DNA of 64,000 nucleotides from JBOFOR01 sp051659545 (lineage in GTDB: Bacteria; Bacillota; Clostridia; Peptostreptococcales; Peptostreptococcaceae), in assembly GCF_051659545.1 (NCBI RefSeq), contig NZ_JBOFOR010000273.1, forward strand, positions 71,369-135,368, given 5' to 3'. The notes beneath the pieces are model-generated. The model was given only the letters and a program-made list of their open reading frames with translations. It did not search any database and had not been told where the DNA came from. Both the position numbers and the translations under genes were made by a program. Positions 1 through 8,282 of this stretch are shown here, piece by piece. Numbering within the stretch: position 1 is the first letter of the stretch; each line of letters starts with the position of its first letter.

Positions 1-64
1 AATGATATTGTGTATTTTCTATATTTTAATTTTCACTTCCACTTTTTTATAAATAAACAGAAAA

Positions 65-93
65 GTAGATAGTCTATTTCTAAGACTATCTAC
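65..93 (-). terminator. Terminator of the first gene
   Basis: An 11-bp perfect hairpin (arms 65-75 and 83-93, 7-nt loop) lies about 40 bp after the stop of the leftmost minus-strand gene. A short T-run follows on the minus strand. Confidence 0.6.
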
Positions 94-134
94 TACCTTA
101 AAATTATCATTTTATTTATAAGAATAAATTATTA

Positions 135-1157
135 TTAATATTGCATAACTACATTTTCTTCCCAAAGTATAACCATATTATGTTTTATTCTTAGTATTTC
201 TTCAATTTCTTTTATAATATCTCTTTTCTGTTCATCTGTTTCAACACCATATTTTCTTACATCTTCATTTGTAATTTGGCAAACAAGACCAAGTAATTCC
301 TCTTTACCTAAATCTTCTAATGGATACGTTTTAGGCTCGGATAGAACATATAACAAACTATTCCCCCTTTTTTCCATAAGCATATCTTTATCATAGTAGA
401 ATTCTTCTATATGAGTTATATCACTTAAGTTACCTATGTCAATAATATTATTTTTAGCAGAAATCTGTTTTATTACTTTCTTATTTTTAGTATTTATAAC
501 TACCCTAACCTCTTTTTGATATTCAAAGCTTATATCCTTTAAGAATAACTCTCCTGGATATACTTCTTTAGGAGAATAAAACCCTTGGCTTTTATCCATA
601 TATTCAACTGGATTTATTAGAATTTCTTCTCTTTTTAACCCAAGTTTTATAAGGTAGTCTGTAATCCTTTTGAAAAATTCATTTGGATTTGTAATTATTA
701 CTAAAACAGGTTGCTTATGCACAGGCAATTCCTTAGCTATTTCCTTAGTAGTATTATCTGAAAAATCTTTGAAATATTGTTGAGTTACAGTTGTTGTATA
801 ATGTTTTATTCCCTCTTCATCTATACTTATATCTGAAAAATCCTTAACATCAAGACCAAAAAAACAGTAACTTGGCAATTCTAAAATATCTTTACTCCTT
901 AGATAGGTAATATTATTGATAGTTTCTCCACATATATTTTCCCTAATATCTCTTAATTGTGCTAACATGGGTATATCATCTTTATGAAAACTTGCACAAA
1001 CACCTTCTAGCAAGTCGCCTCTACCTTTGCCTTCTTCCTTTTCTAACTCAATCCAATATCCTGGTGTATTAAATTTCATATTACCTGTTTCACAAAAAGA
1101 CTTTGCATATTGTCGTTCTGTACATCTAAATAAATTAATAATATTGGGTTGTTTCAT
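135..1157 (-). CDS. Hypothetical protein, possibly DUF2971-like
   Basis: A 340-aa soluble protein with no signal peptide or membrane segment. I do not recognise it firmly. The start (FRCTERQYAKSF, then MKFNTPGYW and a Gly-Asp-rich stretch) and a later EYQKEVRVVI segment recall DUF2971-type proteins of phage and defence islands, which open with an FR...FNxP motif and carry a later YExExR-like motif. That is inference. The start is supported by GAGGAG 7 nt upstream of the ATG. It is monocistronic with its own terminator and lies in the accessory element, where cargo of unknown function is common. Confidence 0.6.
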   Translation of the reverse strand: MKQPNIINLFRCTERQYAKSFCETGNMKFNTPGYWIELEKEEGKGRGDLLEGVCASFHKDDIPMLAQLRDIRENICGETINNITYLRSKDILELPSYCFFGLDVKDFSDISIDEEGIKHYTTTVTQQYFKDFSDNTTKEIAKELPVHKQPVLVIITNPNEFFKRITDYLIKLGLKREEILINPVEYMDKSQGFYSPKEVYPGELFLKDISFEYQKEVRVVINTKNKKVIKQISAKNNIIDIGNLSDITHIEEFYYDKDMLMEKRGNSLLYVLSEPKTYPLEDLGKEELLGLVCQITNEDVRKYGVETDEQKRDIIKEIEEILRIKHNMVILWEENVVMQY

Positions 1158-1268
1158 AATTTTACTCCTCTTTCATTTGTTTATATTATAATTATACATT
1201 ATCTTGCAATTTATTTCCTATGTATACAAACTAATACTTTATAACAAAAATTTAATTATAAAAAAATT

Positions 1269-1294
1269 AGGATAGGCGTTTTTTCGTCTATCCT
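1269..1294 (-). terminator. Terminator of PLD-family gene
   Basis: A 10-bp hairpin (one G-T pair, loop of six T) followed on the minus strand by AATTTTTT, about 100 bp past the stop of the PLD-family gene. Confidence 0.75.
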
Positions 1295-1392
1295 AGCTAC
1301 TAAATTTTTAAGTTAGTATTTCTACTTTAAGATATTATTTTATAGCTTTTTTTTTCTTTAAAACTAAAATTTTATATAAATAAGATAATATA

Positions 1393-2298
1393 TCAGAGTA
1401 CCTCATTTAAACTATATTTATCTAAAATATAATTTGATGTATATTTTTCTTTCCAAAGAACTCTTATAATATTCTCACCATCGTCTTTATCAAACCATCT
1501 CCAACTATATACACCTACTGCATGTATTATCGGAAAGTTCATTCTATTTCCTCTAATAGTTGATAAGTATTGCTCTATTTCAAAGTAGAGTTCTTTACTT
1601 CTCTCTTTTTTGTCATAATCATATCCATGTTGGTAATAATACTCATCCATATCACTATATTTTTCAAATATCCCCATAAGATTACTATATACCGATATAT
1701 CAAAATAGTCTGAAGTTATATAGTCTATTTCGCACGTACATACTTTGTATATATCGGCTTTTGTATTACAAATTCCATCTTGGATAAATACACAAATAAT
1801 TATTTTAGGGTTTCCACACATCTCACACTCATTTGGTTTTTTTAACATTTTTAAGTCATTTTTAGATAATTGCCATACAGCCTTAAATTCACTAATATAA
1901 TTCCTAAGTAAATTTAAATTGTGGCTTACTATTAAATTTTCATAATTATTATTATTAGCATTTTTTGTCCAGTTAAAAGAGCCTGACATAAAAAATTTAT
2001 TATCTATAATACAAAACTTATGATGCATATAATTATATTTTGATGGCATGCTAATAAATTTAATTTTTGCCCCTAGATAAATTAATTCATTTATAGTCTG
2101 AGTGTATTTTCTATTCTTTACATCATCGTTTACTGCAATTTTAATTTTTACTCTATTATTCAATAATAAAATAAGTGTATCTTTATAATCATCAAAATTT
2201 ATCCATGCTACTGCTATTTTTATACTTCTTTTTGATGTTAAAAGTCCTTTATTAATTATATCCTTTTGATTTTCAAAATAAGCCCCATCTTCAATCAT
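1393..2298 (-). CDS. PLD-family nuclease-like protein
   Basis: A 301-aa protein with one phospholipase D (HKD) motif: H92-x-K94-x4-D99 in MHHKFCIID, followed by GSFNWT and a nearby Asn/Glu, the classical arrangement. Single-HKD proteins of this size usually act as homodimeric endonucleases, or more rarely as lipid hydrolases. The C-terminal half (from about residue 155) has CxxC pairs (CEMCG, VCTC) that could bind zinc, perhaps for nucleic-acid recognition. It has no signal peptide, so it is probably cytoplasmic. It is monocistronic within the mobile element; a defence or DNA-processing role is inference. The ATG is preceded by a weak purine stretch (GAAAGG). Confidence 0.8.
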   Translation of the reverse strand: MIEDGAYFENQKDIINKGLLTSKRSIKIAVAWINFDDYKDTLILLLNNRVKIKIAVNDDVKNRKYTQTINELIYLGAKIKFISMPSKYNYMHHKFCIIDNKFFMSGSFNWTKNANNNNYENLIVSHNLNLLRNYISEFKAVWQLSKNDLKMLKKPNECEMCGNPKIIICVFIQDGICNTKADIYKVCTCEIDYITSDYFDISVYSNLMGIFEKYSDMDEYYYQHGYDYDKKERSKELYFEIEQYLSTIRGNRMNFPIIHAVGVYSWRWFDKDDGENIIRVLWKEKYTSNYILDKYSLNEVL

Positions 2299-2499
2299 AT
2301 TATTTGACCTTTCTTTTATAGTTATAAATTTTCTATTTATTTTAATTAATATTAAAAATCTACATTTTATTTAACATATAATGCTAGCTTATTTGTAAAA
2401 TTATCAATTTTTAGTTTCTAAAATCATTCTAACATATATATTTACCCTATTAAAAGCTAAAAAACTAGAAGCGTTTAATTACTTCATAAGGGGTACTTA

Positions 2500-2904
2500 T
2501 TAGTGTTTACCAGTACCTTTTATAGATATATAAGTTTTAACTATGTTTTCTAATTGACGTTGACTATCAACTTCATAAACCCATTCTCCCATTTCATAAG
2601 GAATAAAATAATATTTATCAACTTGAGGAGAAGCTATAATTGTACTACCGTTTGAAAGTGGTATTGTATATTTATTATAACTTATTATACCCATTTTTTG
2701 CATTCTTGACTTGATTACAGAGTCTTGCTCATCTTCAATTTTTATTGCCCTATATTCCGTTCTATCTCTTTCTATTTCTACTTGTTCATAAACTAATTCG
2801 GTTTTTGCTTTTTTATAACCTACTTTGCTCCCCATTACGAACCCACCTATTAAAGCTGTTAACCCTATTAAAATACTTGCAATTATTTTGTTTCTTTTTG
2901 TCAT
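2500..2904 (-). CDS. Small membrane-anchored protein
   Basis: 134 aa from the ATG at 2904, chosen because GGGGGA lies 6 nt upstream; a longer frame starting at 2964 lacks a ribosome site. One N-terminal transmembrane segment (about residues 7-29, ending GSKVGYKK) is followed by a charged linker and a roughly 90-aa domain rich in Tyr and Lys, probably outside the cell. Family not recognised. It is divergent from the anchored protein at 3021. Confidence 0.6.
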   Translation of the reverse strand: MTKRNKIIASILIGLTALIGGFVMGSKVGYKKAKTELVYEQVEIERDRTEYRAIKIEDEQDSVIKSRMQKMGIISYNKYTIPLSNGSTIIASPQVDKYYFIPYEMGEWVYEVDSQRQLENIVKTYISIKGTGKH

Positions 2905-3020
2905 TTTGTTTCCCCCAATATTTAATAAGAATATACATATATTATATAGCAATCTTACAAACAATATCTAAAATATGGTATATTTTATTTATATAACTAA
3001 GATGGGAGGAATATATAAAT

Positions 3021-3677
3021 ATGAAGTTATCATCTAAAATATTAATAGGGGCATCAGTAGTCGTAGTAGGTATATTTGCATTTATACAAATTAACAAAAA
3101 TACTTCTAGTATAACTAAAGAACATAAGCAAGCATTAGTAGAACAAGAAAGTGCTAAATCTAAAAGGGATAATGTAGATAAAAAATCTTATGACCATTAT
3201 CAAGATTACCTGAATACATTTATAGAGACAAATATTAAGGAAATAGAAAGAGAACTTACACAAGAAAATTGGAAACAAGAAGAAAATACCTTTACAAGTC
3301 CGTCTAGCGATACTATTACAATTGAAACTGATGAGTACGATACTATTACAAGTGTAAAATTGAAAGTACAGCAAATAACTAAAATATACAACACTAATGA
3401 GCAAGAGTTAACAGAAGAAGAACAACAAATACAAGAAAAAGCTAAGGCTAAAAGAGAAAAAGTTACGGGTGAAGCCTACAACGGCAATCAAGATTACTTC
3501 GATAGCTTTGTAGGTACTAATAAGAACTATTTAATGAACAATTTATCAACGGTTTGGAATGAAGTTGAAAAAGTAGGAGATAAGGAAGTTTTAGAAGACC
3601 CAAACGGGAACAAAATAACATTTTCATGTAATGAATACGGCACAATTTTGGAAATTGAATTAATTGAAAACAAGTAA
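3021..3677 (+). CDS. Anchored protein with duplicated domain
   Basis: 218 aa. Residues 5-24 form a signal anchor, followed by a Lys/Glu-rich extracytoplasmic part. The domain is present twice: residues about 49-117 (RDNVDKKSYDHYQDYLNTF... ending TSVKLK) and about 145-218 (REKVTGEAYNGNQDYFDSF... ending LEIELIE). Shared features are YxxxQDYxxxF, a Trp in the middle, and a closing (D/N)EYxTIxxxxL strand. Each copy resembles a small alpha/beta module of the SmpA/OmlA type, but this is inference. GGGAGG lies 11 nt before the ATG. No function is known. Confidence 0.65.
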   Translation: MKLSSKILIGASVVVVGIFAFIQINKNTSSITKEHKQALVEQESAKSKRDNVDKKSYDHYQDYLNTFIETNIKEIERELTQENWKQEENTFTSPSSDTITIETDEYDTITSVKLKVQQITKIYNTNEQELTEEEQQIQEKAKAKREKVTGEAYNGNQDYFDSFVGTNKNYLMNNLSTVWNEVEKVGDKEVLEDPNGNKITFSCNEYGTILEIELIENK

Positions 3678-4080
3678 TTCCAAGGGTTTATTCCTTTTCT
3701 TCATAGTCTATTAGTTTGTTTTTGTATTTAAGGTTTCAAAGAATTTTTAAAAATAGAATGATAGAAACCATTCATGGCTTCTATCATTAATGTATTTATC
3801 TGATGCTTACAGTACCCCCATTTTTTCTAATTGCTATTTTCAACACTTTTTCCATGACTTGTAAATTTATGCTTTATAATGTTTTAAAGAAAATAAAGGC
3901 TTTAGCCTTTCCTATTCTATAGTCCTATTCCCTATTCTTTACCCTGTCTTTTTTGTGCAAACCACCCCCTTAATTTTATGCAATATTAGTAAAACCACCC
4001 CATCTTTTTTGTGCAACTCATATTTGCACCCTATTATTTTTGTGCAATGAAAAAAAGTGGAGCTGTTAAACACCACCTTC
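3678..4080. repeat. Iteron-like repeats, noncoding 400 bp
   Basis: There is no gene here. The 14-mer TCTTTTTTGTGCAA occurs at 3947-3960 and exactly again at 4003-4016. A shorter copy TTTTTGTGCAA is at 4037-4047 and a degenerate copy ATTTTATGCAA near 3974-3984. ACCACCCC follows or precedes two of them (3961-3968, 3994-4001). Direct repeats of this size beside a gene with tandem winged helices resemble iterons or an autoregulatory operator of a plasmid-type replicon. Confidence 0.45.
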
Positions 4081-5271
4081 TTAAACTAAGCTATAATATA
4101 TATTTTTGTTTTGATTTTTTTCATTCCTTATTCTTTCAATCCTTATGCAACCTATATCCTCTAATACCTCTAAGAATAAATTCATAGATTTTCTACTTGT
4201 TTCATTGTTTGCATATCCTAACTTTTCAAATAATTGTTCTTGTGTTAGAGTGCATTTTCCATTGTTATACATTCTGCAATATTTTCTTATGATTAAGAAT
4301 AATGCTAAACCTTCTGATTTTATACAAGTTACAAGTTTTTGAATTGGCTTTTGTCCAAAGTCTAATATCTCATAGTTTCCATCTAAGTTGTATAATTTCT
4401 TGTATTCGCCATTATCATCTTTGAATGTATCTCTACTTAATAATCCTAAACTTTCCAACCTCAACAATGCTTTATTTACTGTATTTCTACTTATACCCTT
4501 ACATTCTTTTGCCATAGTCGAATTATTAATATATTTTATGTAAACTTTTCTAAATTTATCGTAATCATTTTTATCTCCATCTGAAATTGATTGTAAATAT
4601 CCAAATGCTATATAGTTCATTTTTCCTTTTTTTAATAAATCTATTGAGTTCATAATAAATTCTCCTTCATCATCAATTTCCTCATTATTTATTGTCGTAG
4701 GAAATCTTCTTGGTTTATATTCGTATTCATTTACCTTTGTAGGCTTTTCTATTCCCTCACTTGATACATTATTCACTTTTATCTTTTCAACCTTATTGTA
4801 AGTCCATTTAAAAGGATCGTCTAAGAAGTATTCATAGTCTATTCCTCTGCCACCGTAATAATTTATATCCGATTTCATATCTGATATAGTTTTACTTCTA
4901 TATCCTTCTATATTTTTGAATATTGTATTTATAACTATATTTGTACTAGTCATATTGTCTAAGTTTATTTCACCATCATTTGTATCGTATTTCCAAGTTT
5001 GCATAGTGTTATTTAATAACTGTGATGAAGGATAACCACCATCTAATTTTGTGTTAAATTCCTTCTTTAATCTTGTTATAAATCTTGTATTAGTAGATAG
5101 TTTTTCTCTTGAATAAGTATCATCTACTATTTTTAAAAACGTTTCTAAGTGTTTATTTTGATTTATAATAGATGTAATATCTACATCCATATCCATTTCT
5201 TCTTCAAATACACTTTCTTCTCCATCTACATATTCTAATTCCAACATACTACCATGATACATTTCTTCCAT
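4081..5271 (-). CDS. Winged-helix replication-initiator-like protein
   Basis: A 396-aa protein. The N-terminal 190 residues are acidic and unrecognised. From about residue 215 there are two probable winged helix-turn-helix units: MAKECKGISRNTVNKALLRL followed by LGLLSRD, and LTQEQLFEKLGYANNETSRK followed by IGCIRIERI. Tandem winged helices are typical of plasmid and phage initiators such as Rep_3 and RepA types, and of some DnaD-like loaders. Iteron-like repeats lie just past its stop. No catalytic motif is seen, so a transcriptional regulator is the alternative. Confidence 0.55.
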   Translation of the reverse strand: MEEMYHGSMLELEYVDGEESVFEEEMDMDVDITSIINQNKHLETFLKIVDDTYSREKLSTNTRFITRLKKEFNTKLDGGYPSSQLLNNTMQTWKYDTNDGEINLDNMTSTNIVINTIFKNIEGYRSKTISDMKSDINYYGGRGIDYEYFLDDPFKWTYNKVEKIKVNNVSSEGIEKPTKVNEYEYKPRRFPTTINNEEIDDEGEFIMNSIDLLKKGKMNYIAFGYLQSISDGDKNDYDKFRKVYIKYINNSTMAKECKGISRNTVNKALLRLESLGLLSRDTFKDDNGEYKKLYNLDGNYEILDFGQKPIQKLVTCIKSEGLALFLIIRKYCRMYNNGKCTLTQEQLFEKLGYANNETSRKSMNLFLEVLEDIGCIRIERIRNEKNQNKNIYYSLV

Positions 5272-5500
5272 ATTACTTACCTCATTCTTTCCGACTTTTT
5301 ATTAAGTCTAATATTTTTATGTTGTCATTGTCCATTTGTGTTCTCATCTCCAAATTGTGTTATATTTTTATTATACATAGAAGTATAAAAAGTGTAACAT
5401 GTTTCTGATTATTACTGGGTTTGATGGTTTCATAAGAAACATTTTGGCGAAATATTTTTTCCACCTAATACTACTAAAAACTTTTATTTTATATAAAAAA

Positions 5501-5519
5501 AGATAGGCTAAACCTATCT
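5501..5519 (-). terminator. Terminator overlapping the stop codon
   Basis: A 7-bp hairpin AGATAGG/CCTATCT followed on the minus strand by a run of seven T. It overlaps the TAG stop (5514-5516) of the membrane protein gene. Confidence 0.7.
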
Positions 5520-6212
5520 CTCTTTATGATTCAATTTTATTGTATATTTAGTTAGAAAACTTGACCACATTCCTGGGTTTATATCTATTATATAACTTTC
5601 ATTATATTTATTATTTAATATATTTTTATAACTTATATCTATTTGAATACTAGGTATTAATTTTTCTTGAATTGATTTTAAATCATCATTTCTCATATAA
5701 TGATATGTGACGCTATTAACTATATTTTCAAATCTGTTCAAGCTATTAGTTAAAGAAATTTTGTCATTATAACCCAAATTAGTAAAATACAATTTACCAT
5801 CATCTAAAAATTTCTGCTTTAAATATCCTTCAGATTCTTGCTCTGGGCATTCTACTATTAATAAATTTTCTGATACATACATTTTTTCATCTAACTTTAT
5901 AATATTAATATTTTCAACTTTAATATTTACATTTATTTCCCTAGCTACACCATTTCCAATATTTTTTATATAAAAATCAAATGGACTACTATCAATTTTA
6001 TATAATGAATTATAAAAACTGCATTCATCATAGTTAACTTCTCTTGGCTCTATATTGAAGTCACTATTAAATTTATCTTTTAAGTCTAATACTACATAAG
6101 GTCTATTTGCATCTCTTCTCTGCTTTATCATTATTGAAATGGTAATAAGAGTACAAAGTAATGCTAATGAACTTATTATATCTCCTATACCTATTGTATT
6201 GCCAAAAATCAT
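5514..6212 (-). CDS. Membrane-anchored protein, unknown
   Basis: 232 aa from the ATG at 6212, chosen because AGGGGTGA lies just upstream; an upstream in-frame ATG at 6266 has no ribosome site. One transmembrane segment (about residues 8-29) is followed by a basic stop-transfer KQRR and NRPYVVLDL. The remainder is probably a cytoplasmic beta-rich domain containing FYIKNIGNGVAREINV. This NRPYV...NxGxGxA pattern is seen in many uncharacterised anchored proteins of phages and genomic islands. Function unknown. Confidence 0.6.
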   Translation of the reverse strand: MIFGNTIGIGDIISSLALLCTLITISIMIKQRRDANRPYVVLDLKDKFNSDFNIEPREVNYDECSFYNSLYKIDSSPFDFYIKNIGNGVAREINVNIKVENINIIKLDEKMYVSENLLIVECPEQESEGYLKQKFLDDGKLYFTNLGYNDKISLTNSLNRFENIVNSVTYHYMRNDDLKSIQEKLIPSIQIDISYKNILNNKYNESYIIDINPGMWSSFLTKYTIKLNHKER

Positions 6213-6605
6213 AGATTCACCCCTTGTATACTTTCTTAACTTATATTTTACCACTTTTATACACATTTAAAAAGATATCCCTATAAGTGGGTATCCTCTT
6301 ATAAAAAATGTGAATTTGTTTTAGGATATTTTTTGCACGACCGTGTGCGAATTTAAGATATGGTTTCATAGTGAATTATACTTAGGGTACGAAAAAACTT
6401 CGTACCCTTTATATAGGATATAAATATTGTTTGCACTCTCTTGGTACGAAAAAAGTTCGTATGAAGAAAGTAAAAGTAATAGTGATTTTAATTAGGATTA
6501 TGAAGTTAAGAATTGTGAGCCAATGATTATACCTTTAATTTTGAAAATGTAATAATTTACGCATAAAAAAAGATAGAATTAATCTCCTATCTTTTTTATT
6601 TCTAT
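6213..6605. repeat. Noncoding 390 bp with repeated hairpins
   Basis: No gene is seen. It holds a 9-bp hairpin AGGGTACGA/TCGTACCCT (6384-6408) and a related smaller one TACGAA/TTCGTA (6445-6461), both with the core TACGAAAAAA. It also holds GCAC/GTGC around 6335-6348 and GATATCC/GGTATC near 6273-6293. Similar stem-loops with shared core sequence occur at replication and transfer origins, but no nick site can be named. Confidence 0.35.
6566..6597 (-). terminator. Terminator of 67-aa gene
   Basis: An 11-bp AT-rich hairpin ending in CTATCTTTTTT, about 10 bp past the stop of the small gene at 6606-6809. Confidence 0.65.
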
Positions 6606-6809
6606 TTATAATTTAGATTGTTCTTTTTTATCATTACTTAAATTAGATATTATTCTACTACTTCTTGCTCTTACTGGTCTAGTTTCAATTGGTGGTTTTC
6701 TTCTCGGTTTTGTTTTTTGATTTGAAATAAATATCTCGATTCCATCATTGGAACTATCTTCTTTTTTAAGTATAACTCGTGCTTTAATTGTTTTATAGTT
6801 TTTTTTCAT
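6606..6809 (-). CDS. Small basic protein, unknown
   Basis: A 67-aa, strongly basic protein with KTKPRRKPPIETRPVRARSS in the middle, probably unstructured or nucleic-acid binding. AGGGGAG is 8 nt upstream of the ATG. It starts 13 bp after the stop of the upstream membrane protein gene (6823-7353), so the two are probably co-transcribed and may act together. No family is recognised. Confidence 0.5.
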   Translation of the reverse strand: MKKNYKTIKARVILKKEDSSNDGIEIFISNQKTKPRRKPPIETRPVRARSSRIISNLSNDKKEQSKL

Positions 6810-6822
6810 ATAGTTTACTCCC

Positions 6823-7353
6823 CTAATTTATAAAATTTATGAACATCAATGCAAAGCTAATGAAAGTTCCTCTTATAGTACATTTAAGTCCTATTTCATA
6901 ATAATCAGCTTTATTATCATTTCCTATTTTTAAATCTTCCAATATACCCTTGTATGTATCCATTAATTCTGCTTCCATTTCAAACATAGTATAATCTAGC
7001 ATTTCTTCAACAAAAAAAGTCTTGTAATTAATCAAATTATATTCTTGTAGTTTAAGAACTTCTGAAAAATTATATATTCCTGCAAAATAAATAATTCCAC
7101 TTAAAGCAAATAATACAATTGATATTTGCCTAGTTATATCCCAAACTGCATTAAGGTTCGTTGTAAAATAAGCTGACGTTAAAGTAAACATTATTCCTAT
7201 TACTGGTATAAAAATATTTGCTTTACTCTCTAGTCTTTTCGACCTATCATACTCGTGTTCAAAGCATCTTAATGCCATATCTAGCATAAGTGGACTACAA
7301 CTATCTTCTTTTTTCCTCTTTATGTATATTGCTTTTCTTTTTTTCTTTTTCAT
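6823..7353 (-). CDS. Multi-TM protein, SLATT/DUF5706-like
   Basis: 176 aa. A basic N-terminus is followed by EHEYDRSKRLESKANIFIP leading straight into the first transmembrane helix (about 47-66). A second helix is at about 76-95, then a soluble stretch, then a hydrophobic C-terminus (about 158-176). The pattern of E..R...L..KA immediately before the first membrane helix is shared by SLATT and DUF5706-type proteins. Some of those are pore-forming effectors of nucleotide-signalling anti-phage systems such as CBASS and Pycsar. No cyclase is visible nearby, so a defence role is speculation. It is the first gene of a two-gene unit with the basic 67-aa protein. Confidence 0.5.
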   Translation of the reverse strand: MKKKKRKAIYIKRKKEDSCSPLMLDMALRCFEHEYDRSKRLESKANIFIPVIGIMFTLTSAYFTTNLNAVWDITRQISIVLFALSGIIYFAGIYNFSEVLKLQEYNLINYKTFFVEEMLDYTMFEMEAELMDTYKGILEDLKIGNDNKADYYEIGLKCTIRGTFISFALMFINFIN

Positions 7354-7410
7354 TATTTTACCCCACGAAATATTATATACTCTATTTTACCATCATTTCA
7401 CAAATAAAAA

Positions 7411-7438
7411 AAGGGCTAGGACACCACTCCTAACCCTT
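7411..7438 (-). terminator. Terminator of the small-gene cluster
   Basis: A 10-bp hairpin AAGGGCTAGG/CCTAACCCTT with one mismatch, flanked by A-runs and T-runs, downstream of the RHH and small membrane genes on the minus strand. It could work in both directions. Confidence 0.65.
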
Positions 7439-7564
7439 TTTCCTATCTATATAAAAGATAGGTAACAAAATCGATGTAACTCTACTATACACTACTGTTT
7501 TCAACAGTTCAAGTTTTTTTAAAATGAATGTTCGACACATTTGTCGTTTCAATTCAAATTCAAT

Positions 7565-7711
7565 TTAGAGTGTATATCCCCATAAGCTTAACATCCATTC
7601 CATAGCCTTAAGAAGTAAAGGAAACATCAATATCCCTACTCCTATTATTATCCCTATTTCTAATAAATCTTTACCTAAATTAATTGTGAATTGCTTTAAT
7701 TCTAATTTCAT
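7565..7711 (-). CDS. 48-aa single-TM small protein
   Basis: A 48-aa protein beginning MKLELKQFTINLGKDLLE, with one hydrophobic helix (about residues 18-36) and a C-terminal WGYTL. GGGGATGAAGGA lies directly upstream of the ATG at 7711. It follows the 80-aa gene by 16 bp and precedes the terminator at 7411-7438, so it is probably the last gene of a short operon. Function unknown; the size and topology would also fit a small conjugation or phage membrane protein. Confidence 0.5.
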   Translation of the reverse strand: MKLELKQFTINLGKDLLEIGIIIGVGILMFPLLLKAMEWMLSLWGYTL

Positions 7712-7727
7712 ATTCCTTCATCCCCTT

Positions 7728-7970
7728 TTATAATTCTTGCATATATTTTGTAATATCATTCTTATCTATTTCTTGCCCATTGTGGTGTTTTGGAATTGCA
7801 TTTCTTATAATTGTATCATTGTCCAATCCTTCGTCTTTGACATAGGGCATTTGTACTGATGTTGGTGATTTTTTACTTTCTAATTTGTAATCTGCATATA
7901 TAAATGTTGTTAATGCCCCTATTACAACATACGGTGCTATTTCTTTGATAAATTCTATAAACTTCTTCAT
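7728..7970 (-). CDS. 80-aa single-TM protein
   Basis: 80 aa with one N-terminal membrane segment (about 13-27, APYVVIGALTTFIYADY) and a hydrophilic tail ending DKNDITKYMQEL. Its ATG overlaps the stop of the upstream ribbon-helix-helix gene in TAATG, so translation is probably coupled. Unrecognised; part of the 8119-7565 mini-operon in the mobile element. Confidence 0.55.
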   Translation of the reverse strand: MKKFIEFIKEIAPYVVIGALTTFIYADYKLESKKSPTSVQMPYVKDEGLDNDTIIRNAIPKHHNGQEIDKNDITKYMQEL

Positions 7971-8119
7971 TATCTCATACCCTCTTTTTTCAATTTTGCT
8001 TCAAATATCTCAATTGCCAATTCCCTTATTTTTAAGCCTTTTGATGATGCTAATGTTTTTATATCCTTGTGTAAGGTCTTAGGTATTTGTATTGTTAATG
8101 CTTTAGTTTCTTCTTTCAT
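7970..8119 (-). CDS. Ribbon-helix-helix (Arc/CopG-like) protein
   Basis: A 49-aa protein: a short strand (ETKALTIQIPKTLHKD) followed by two helices (IKTLASSKGLKIRELAIEIF). This is the ribbon-helix-helix DNA-binding fold typical of plasmid copy-control, antitoxin and relaxosome proteins. AAAGGAG lies 8 nt upstream of the ATG. It is translationally coupled to the 80-aa gene. It probably autoregulates the operon; the short inverted repeats near 7441-7462 are not at its promoter, so its target is unknown. Confidence 0.6.
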   Translation of the reverse strand: MKEETKALTIQIPKTLHKDIKTLASSKGLKIRELAIEIFEAKLKKEGMR

Positions 8120-8282
8120 TTGTATTTACTCCTTTACTATTTAATGTTTTAGTTTTTATACTTTTTATTATAAACTACTTAAATACAAGTAATACCAGTT
8201 ACTTCACGACAATATCCGTACAGAATAAGTTGTTTTTAAAGGAGTAAATTGTTCTAAAATTCATCTAACAAATTCCTACAAT

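Noticed and set aside
3947..4047. CRISPR array
   Set aside because: Repeat units are 11-14 bp, irregularly spaced (56 and about 34 bp), and no cas genes are seen.
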